DNA of 64,000 nucleotides, taken from NCBI RefSeq assembly GCF_000422465.1, contig NZ_KE383846.1, positions 297,444 to 361,443 on the forward strand, given 5' to 3'. Position numbers and translations under genes: made by a program. The first letter of the stretch is position 1; each line of letters begins with the position of its first letter. Positions 59,943-64,000 of this stretch are shown here, one piece after another. Under the pieces are notes generated by a model that worked only from the letters and a program-made list of their open reading frames with translations, did not search any database and was not told the origin of the DNA. This DNA is from Paenibacillus harenae DSM 16969 (GTDB lineage: Bacteria > Bacillota > Bacilli > Paenibacillales > Paenibacillaceae).

Positions 59943-60959
59943 TCAATCAGCCGGCTTGACGCTTGCCGTGGATGACCTTACGATCAGCTCCGTCCGCATC
60001 GCGATGCGGCGTTTGGCGGCGGAAGGAGCATCTTGCTCTAGCTGCCCCAGCAGGAGATCGACGGCGGCTGCGCCGAGCTGCTCCATCGGCTGGGAGATCG
60101 AGGTGAGCGGCGGATCGGTTACGGAAGCCAGAATCGTATTATCGAAGCTCACGACAGACAGTTCGGCAGGAATACGGATCCCCGCCTCCTTGGCCGCTTG
60201 AAGAGCGCCGACGGCAAGCAGATCGTTGCAGCAGAAGATCGCGGTTGGATGCTCTTTGCCCTCCAGCATGCGTGCTGCTTCCCGCTTCCCGTCCTCCATC
60301 CGGTGCTTGCATGGCCGCACATGGTTCTCTTGCAGCATGACGCCGTCTTCTTCAAGACGCTCCTTGAAGCCCTTCAGCCGATCCCGGCTGCTGCTGACCG
60401 CCATGCTCTCGGACAGTACCGCCACGCGGCGATGCCCCAGCTGCAGCAGATGCTCGGCCGCCATACGCCCCCCTTGCCAATCGTCCGCCACCACCGTATG
60501 AACGGGAACGTCCGGCAGCTCGCGGCCGATAGCCACAACCGGCATGGATGCGCCCAGCTCTCGCAGCGTATCGGCGTTGCCCATCCCCGTTCCGATCATA
60601 ATGCCGTCGATCCTTTTTTGCTTGAGGACCGATATATACTGCTCGATCCTCTCGTCCCTGTTGTCCGTGCTGCAAATAATAACGCTGTAACCGAGCTGAT
60701 GCCCCCGATCTTCAACCGCCCGCGCCACTTCCCCATAGAAAGGGTTCGCGATGTCCGGGATGAGCAAGCCTAACGTGTAGGTATGCTTGCCGGTCAACGC
60801 CGAGGCGATCACGCTGGGCTGGTATTGAAGCCGCTCCATAATGGCGAAAATCTCGCGCCTTCTTTCCTGACTTATCTTCCCCTTCGCGTTAATCACCTTG
60901 GATACGGTCGCTATCGATACGCCCGCTTCACGGGCTACGTCATAAATTGTCGCTTTCAT
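59943..60959 (-). CDS. LacI-family regulator of the inositol operon
   Basis: 338 residues from the ATG at 60959 (GAGG, 7 nt upstream). HTH TIYDVAREAGVSIATVSKVI and hinge YQPSVIASALTGKH; sensor domain with LLIPDIANPFYGEVARAVED, LQLGHRRVAVLSESM, IFCCNDLLAVGALQ. Last gene in the iolA-iolG-iolB direction, 94 bp after iolB. In B. subtilis the inositol repressor IolR is a DeoR-type protein; here a LacI-type protein occupies that place. Its role as inositol regulator is inferred from position. Confidence 0.88.
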   Translation of the reverse strand: MKATIYDVAREAGVSIATVSKVINAKGKISQERRREIFAIMERLQYQPSVIASALTGKHTYTLGLLIPDIANPFYGEVARAVEDRGHQLGYSVIICSTDNRDERIEQYISVLKQKRIDGIMIGTGMGNADTLRELGASMPVVAIGRELPDVPVHTVVADDWQGGRMAAEHLLQLGHRRVAVLSESMAVSSSRDRLKGFKERLEEDGVMLQENHVRPCKHRMEDGKREAARMLEGKEHPTAIFCCNDLLAVGALQAAKEAGIRIPAELSVVSFDNTILASVTDPPLTSISQPMEQLGAAAVDLLLGQLEQDAPSAAKRRIAMRTELIVRSSTASVKPAD

Positions 60960-61053
60960 GTGTTTTCCTCGCTCACTCAAGTCCTGCTCTCTATTATGCT
61001 TGGAAAAAGGCTCCATTGGCAATGACATTCGCGGATAGGGGCGGGACTGCGGC

Positions 61054-61863
61054 TTACTTCTTCAACATCCACTCATGGTCGGGATCGTTGCAGAACCGCC
61101 ATGTCCGAACCGGTCCCGCCATGACGTTCAAGTAGTACACCTCGTAGCCGGCAGGGGCCGACACCGGATGGTAGCCCTTCGGTACCAGCACCGCCTGGCC
61201 GTTCTTCACCGTGAGCGTTTCATCGAGCGAACGGTCATCGGTGTAGACGCGCTGGACGGCGAAGCCCTGTTCAGGCTCTACGCGAAAATAATACGTCTCC
61301 TCCAGCAGCGATTCGTCCGGCAGCGCGTCGCGGTCATGCTTATGCGGCGGATAGCTCGACCAGTGGCCCTCCGGCGTGAACACTTCCACGACCAGCAGAC
61401 TGTCGGCCGGCTCCCGCTCCGGCAAAATATTGTGCACGAGCCGCTCCATGCTGCCGCTTCCGCGCTTCTCGACGCCCACCTGCTCCGGCGCGATAAGTCG
61501 GGCTTCATGCCCGCCCTTGCCCGGCGCCGCGCAGACAGCCAGCTCCACATCCGTCAAGGCGGTTAACTCGTAACGGTCTCCGCTTGGCACGTACACCGAA
61601 TACGGCGGTATTTTCTCGAATACGCTCATCCGCCTGCCAATTTCCGGCCAAGACGCCTTCGACGTCGATACGCTCGCTCTTCCGCTAAGCAGCACGAGGC
61701 ATACTTCATTCTCTCCCGTCTCTCTGCGGAGGCTTTGACCCGCTTCCAGCTTTACCGCTTCAAAGCCGACATACTGCCATCCTGCCGATTCCGGCGTAAT
61801 GCGGAGCATGCTGCCGTCCTCCGCTGGGCGCTCACGCAACGGTACGATCAACTTCGATGTCAT
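61054..61863 (-). CDS. iolB: 5-deoxy-glucuronate isomerase
   Basis: Converts 5-deoxy-D-glucuronate to 2-deoxy-5-keto-D-gluconate in myo-inositol breakdown. 269 residues from the ATG that overlaps the iolG stop (ATGA) and follows GGAGGG. A bicupin: metal-binding His residues and Glu in SSYPPHKHDRDALPDESLLE and a Gln/His set in AVLVPKGYHPVSAPAGYEVY, ending YYLNVMAGPVRTWRF, a clear IolB signature. Confidence 0.95.
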   Translation of the reverse strand: MTSKLIVPLRERPAEDGSMLRITPESAGWQYVGFEAVKLEAGQSLRRETGENEVCLVLLSGRASVSTSKASWPEIGRRMSVFEKIPPYSVYVPSGDRYELTALTDVELAVCAAPGKGGHEARLIAPEQVGVEKRGSGSMERLVHNILPEREPADSLLVVEVFTPEGHWSSYPPHKHDRDALPDESLLEETYYFRVEPEQGFAVQRVYTDDRSLDETLTVKNGQAVLVPKGYHPVSAPAGYEVYYLNVMAGPVRTWRFCNDPDHEWMLKK

Positions 61864-62912
61864 TGGATTCCCTCCTTTACGAGTAATTGACTCGCAAGAG
61901 CATAAGCCTCGGCAAGCTTCACCGGCCTGCCCAGCCGCAAGGAGCATTTGGCCGCCAGCGCCATCAGCTCGGCCTGATAGCCGTCCTGCCCGCTAACCGG
62001 CACGTCGCGGCGCTCTAGCAAACAGGAGATAAATTGCAGGGTCTCCTGAATATAAGCATCGTTGTACCTCTCCAGGAAGAAGTGAAGCGGTTTGTCGCGG
62101 TAGACGCCTTCCGCCGTATGAATCTCTGCCGTATTCGGGTAGTCGTTCGCCGCTGCGGCGCTGCCGCCCGAGCCGAACACCTCGACGCGCTGGTCGTAGC
62201 CGTACACCGCTTTGCGGCTGTTATCGATGACGCCAAGCGCCCCGTTCTCGAACCGGATCGTGACGATCGCCGTATCCACGTCGCCAAACTCCGCGAATAC
62301 CGGATCCACGAGCACGCTCCCGTACGCGTGCACCTCCTCCGCCTCGCTGCCGGACAGAAACCGGGCCATGTCGAAATCATGGATCGTCATATCCATGAAC
62401 ATGCCGCCCGACGTGCGGATGTAATCTTTGCCCGGAGGGGCCGGGTCGCGTGACGTTATTTTCACAAGATGAGGCTCTCCGATTTGTCCCGACCGCACCA
62501 GCTCGCGCATCCGCTGGAAATTATGGTCAAAGCGCCGGTTAAAGCCTACCTGCAGCATAACCCCGGCCGCCTCCGCTGCGCCTAACGCCTCCTTGGTCTG
62601 CGCGATATCCATGCTGATCGGCTTCTCGCAGAAGATATGCTTGCCCGCTGCCGCGGCCCGCTTAATTAGCGGGACATGCGTATCGGTAGGCGAGCAAATG
62701 AAAACCGCCGTAATGCCTTGATGGTTCATTACATCCTCGCTGTCCTGCGTAACGATGCCGATTCCTCTGGCAGCCGCCCACTGGCGCAAGCTGTCGTCCG
62801 CGAAAGGGTCGCAGATCGCGACGACCTCCGCATTCGGCATACGCAGCACGTTGTCCGCGTGAATTTTCCCGATCCGTCCAGCTCCAATAATTCCGATTCT
62901 GACTTTATCCAT
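61860..62912 (-). CDS. iolG: Inositol 2-dehydrogenase (Gfo/Idh/MocA family)
   Basis: Oxidises myo-inositol to scyllo-inosose with NAD+. 350 residues from the ATG at 62912, 9 nt after GAAGGAG. Rossmann RIGIIGAGRIGKIHADNV, catalytic Lys in HIFCEKPISMDIAQ, and the active-site block GGMFMDMTIHDFDMARFL with Asp and His. Other MocA enzymes share these, but the neighbours iolA and iolB make inositol the likely substrate. ATGA overlap with iolB. Confidence 0.92.
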   Translation of the reverse strand: MDKVRIGIIGAGRIGKIHADNVLRMPNAEVVAICDPFADDSLRQWAAARGIGIVTQDSEDVMNHQGITAVFICSPTDTHVPLIKRAAAAGKHIFCEKPISMDIAQTKEALGAAEAAGVMLQVGFNRRFDHNFQRMRELVRSGQIGEPHLVKITSRDPAPPGKDYIRTSGGMFMDMTIHDFDMARFLSGSEAEEVHAYGSVLVDPVFAEFGDVDTAIVTIRFENGALGVIDNSRKAVYGYDQRVEVFGSGGSAAAANDYPNTAEIHTAEGVYRDKPLHFFLERYNDAYIQETLQFISCLLERRDVPVSGQDGYQAELMALAAKCSLRLGRPVKLAEAYALASQLLVKEGIQ

Positions 62913-62975
62913 AGCGTCCTGCTCCTTCAACGGTTAATGCAAAGCAGCCGTAAATTGTGACCTGCGCCAAGCAAA

Positions 62976-64000
62976 CTACCAACGCGAGGTGACCATTTTC
63001 TTTCTCGTATAAAACTCGACGCCGTCCGTGCCGTTCGCGTGAAGATCGCCGTAAAACGATTTTTTCCAGCCTGAGAACGGGAAGAACGCCATCGGCGCCG
63101 GAACGCCGAGATTAATGCCAAGCATTCCTGCATCAATCGTCTCGCGGAATTGACGGACGCTGCTGCCGTCCTGAGTGAACAGGCATGCCCCGTTCGCGAA
63201 TTCCGACTGATTGGCGAGCTCAATCGCCTCATCCAGCGTTTCCACGCGGACAATCGCCAGCACCGGCGCGAAAATTTCGTCCTCCCATATTTTCATCCCG
63301 CGTTCAACCCGGTCGAAAATCGTCGGTCCGACGAAGTAGCCCGCCTCGCCCGTCGCGGCGTCCTTGCGTCCGTCGCGCAGCAGCAGCGCGCCTTCCTTCT
63401 CGCCGATATCGATGTATTTCAGCGTTCTTTCCTTGTGCGGCCCGCGAATGACGGGACCGAGGAAGACGCCTTCATCCATGCCGTTACCGATGGCAATGCC
63501 GTCTGCCGCTTCCTTCAGCTTGCCGACAAGCGCATCGCCGACCTCGCCGACCGCGACCACGACCGCGCAGGCCATGCACCGCTCGCCGGCCGAGCCGAAG
63601 GCTGCGCCCACGATCTGCTGGACGGCTGCGTCCAGATCGGCGTCCGGCATGACGATCGAGTGGTTTTTGGCGCCGGCCAGCGCCTGCACTCTTTTGCCAT
63701 GCGACGTGCCGGTCTTATAGACGTACTCCGCCACGGGCTGCGAGCCGACGAACGAAATCGCCTTTATATCCGGATGCTCCAGCATGCCGTTGACCACATC
63801 ATGGGCGCCATGAACGATATTCAGCACGCCCTCCGGAAGGCCCGCTTCGGCGAACAGCTCGGCAAGCCGGTTCGCGAGCAGAGGCGTACGCTCAGACGGC
63901 TTCAGCACGAAGACGTTGCCGCACGCGATCGCCAGCGGAAACATCCAGCATGGCACCATCATGGGGAAATTGAACGGCGTAATGCCTCCCACGACACCGA
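62976..64000 (-). CDS. iolA: Methylmalonate-semialdehyde dehydrogenase (acylating), C-terminal part
   Basis: The frame is open through the window edge, so the N-terminal ~150 residues lie outside. Converts malonate semialdehyde (inositol route) or methylmalonate semialdehyde to acetyl-CoA or propionyl-CoA with CoA and NAD+. Seen: GVVGGITPFNFPMM at the edge, VLKPSERTPLLANRLAELF, SFVGSQPVAEYVY, catalytic Cys in GSAGERCMACAVVVAVG, and the end FPFSGWKKSFYGDLHANG. These are the CoA-dependent ALDH branch hallmarks. First visible gene of the iol operon, 63 bp before iolG. Confidence 0.95.
   Translation of the reverse strand, partial: GVVGGITPFNFPMMVPCWMFPLAIACGNVFVLKPSERTPLLANRLAELFAEAGLPEGVLNIVHGAHDVVNGMLEHPDIKAISFVGSQPVAEYVYKTGTSHGKRVQALAGAKNHSIVMPDADLDAAVQQIVGAAFGSAGERCMACAVVVAVGEVGDALVGKLKEAADGIAIGNGMDEGVFLGPVIRGPHKERTLKYIDIGEKEGALLLRDGRKDAATGEAGYFVGPTIFDRVERGMKIWEDEIFAPVLAIVRVETLDEAIELANQSEFANGACLFTQDGSSVRQFRETIDAGMLGINLGVPAPMAFFPFSGWKKSFYGDLHANGTDGVEFYTRKKMVTSRW

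Overview
The window reads as chromosomal DNA of a Paenibacillus-like Firmicute (family Paenibacillaceae; Paenibacillus or Cohnella would fit). The reasons are strong GGAGG-type ribosome binding sites, frequent GTG/TTG starts, a T-box leader, a consensus CcpA cre site, S-layer-homology exoenzymes, MocR, AraC and LacI regulators, and several plant-polysaccharide hydrolases. The genus is inferred from style, not from a marker gene. No rRNA, tRNA, CRISPR array, prophage or intact insertion sequence was seen.

Layout. 1-5.8 kb: start of an Ndh-like flavoprotein, an alpha-L-rhamnosidase divergent from its AraC-type regulator, a small protein, a YdjM-type membrane protein and a nucleotidyltransferase-like protein. 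5.8-13 kb: an ECF sigma/anti-sigma pair divergent from a CAP-domain lipoprotein, an NDT-like zinc-cysteine protein, a HAD phosphatase, a DUF3221 lipoprotein, a broken leucine-rich-repeat gene, and a second ECF sigma factor between two unrecognised proteins. 13-20 kb: M42 peptidase, VOC protein, SIMPL protein, an arginase-fold protein divergent from an HxlR regulator with visible operators, and a DNA-repair run (LigD polymerase, LigD ligase, endonuclease IV). 20-31 kb: NlpC/P60 hydrolase, ParB-like protein, HD-GYP phosphodiesterase, a metal operon region (histidine kinase, response regulator, DUF4198 protein, CopC-CopD fusion), DedA, a PadR-controlled membrane protein, a P-loop kinase and a wrecked DeoR regulator.

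31-46 kb: a Tet(L)-like MFS pump, two AraC regulators with a VOC protein between them, a short UvrC paralogue, the rocD-rocF-rocA arginine-degradation operon, and a six-gene LacI/ABC-transporter/glycerophosphodiesterase operon. 46-59.8 kb: manganese pyrophosphatase, a GH5 cellulase with a cre site on its promoter, a Dabb protein, an APH-fold kinase, the T-box-controlled asd-GATase operon, a cupin, an EamA exporter divergent from a MocR regulator, and an SLH-GH18 glycosidase. 59.8-64 kb: the 3' part of a myo-inositol operon (iolA-iolG-iolB-lacI).

How the genes work together. Most recognisable units serve carbon and nitrogen scavenging: rhamnosides, beta-glucans, arginine, inositol and glycerophosphodiesters, each beside its own regulator. 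The less explained material consists of the two sigma-factor modules, the NDT-like protein, and several families of short palindromic repeats in gene-free stretches (35.1, 46.6 and 48.4 kb). Start codons were moved downstream of the longest reading frame wherever a ribosome binding site showed a better start; this is stated in each entry.
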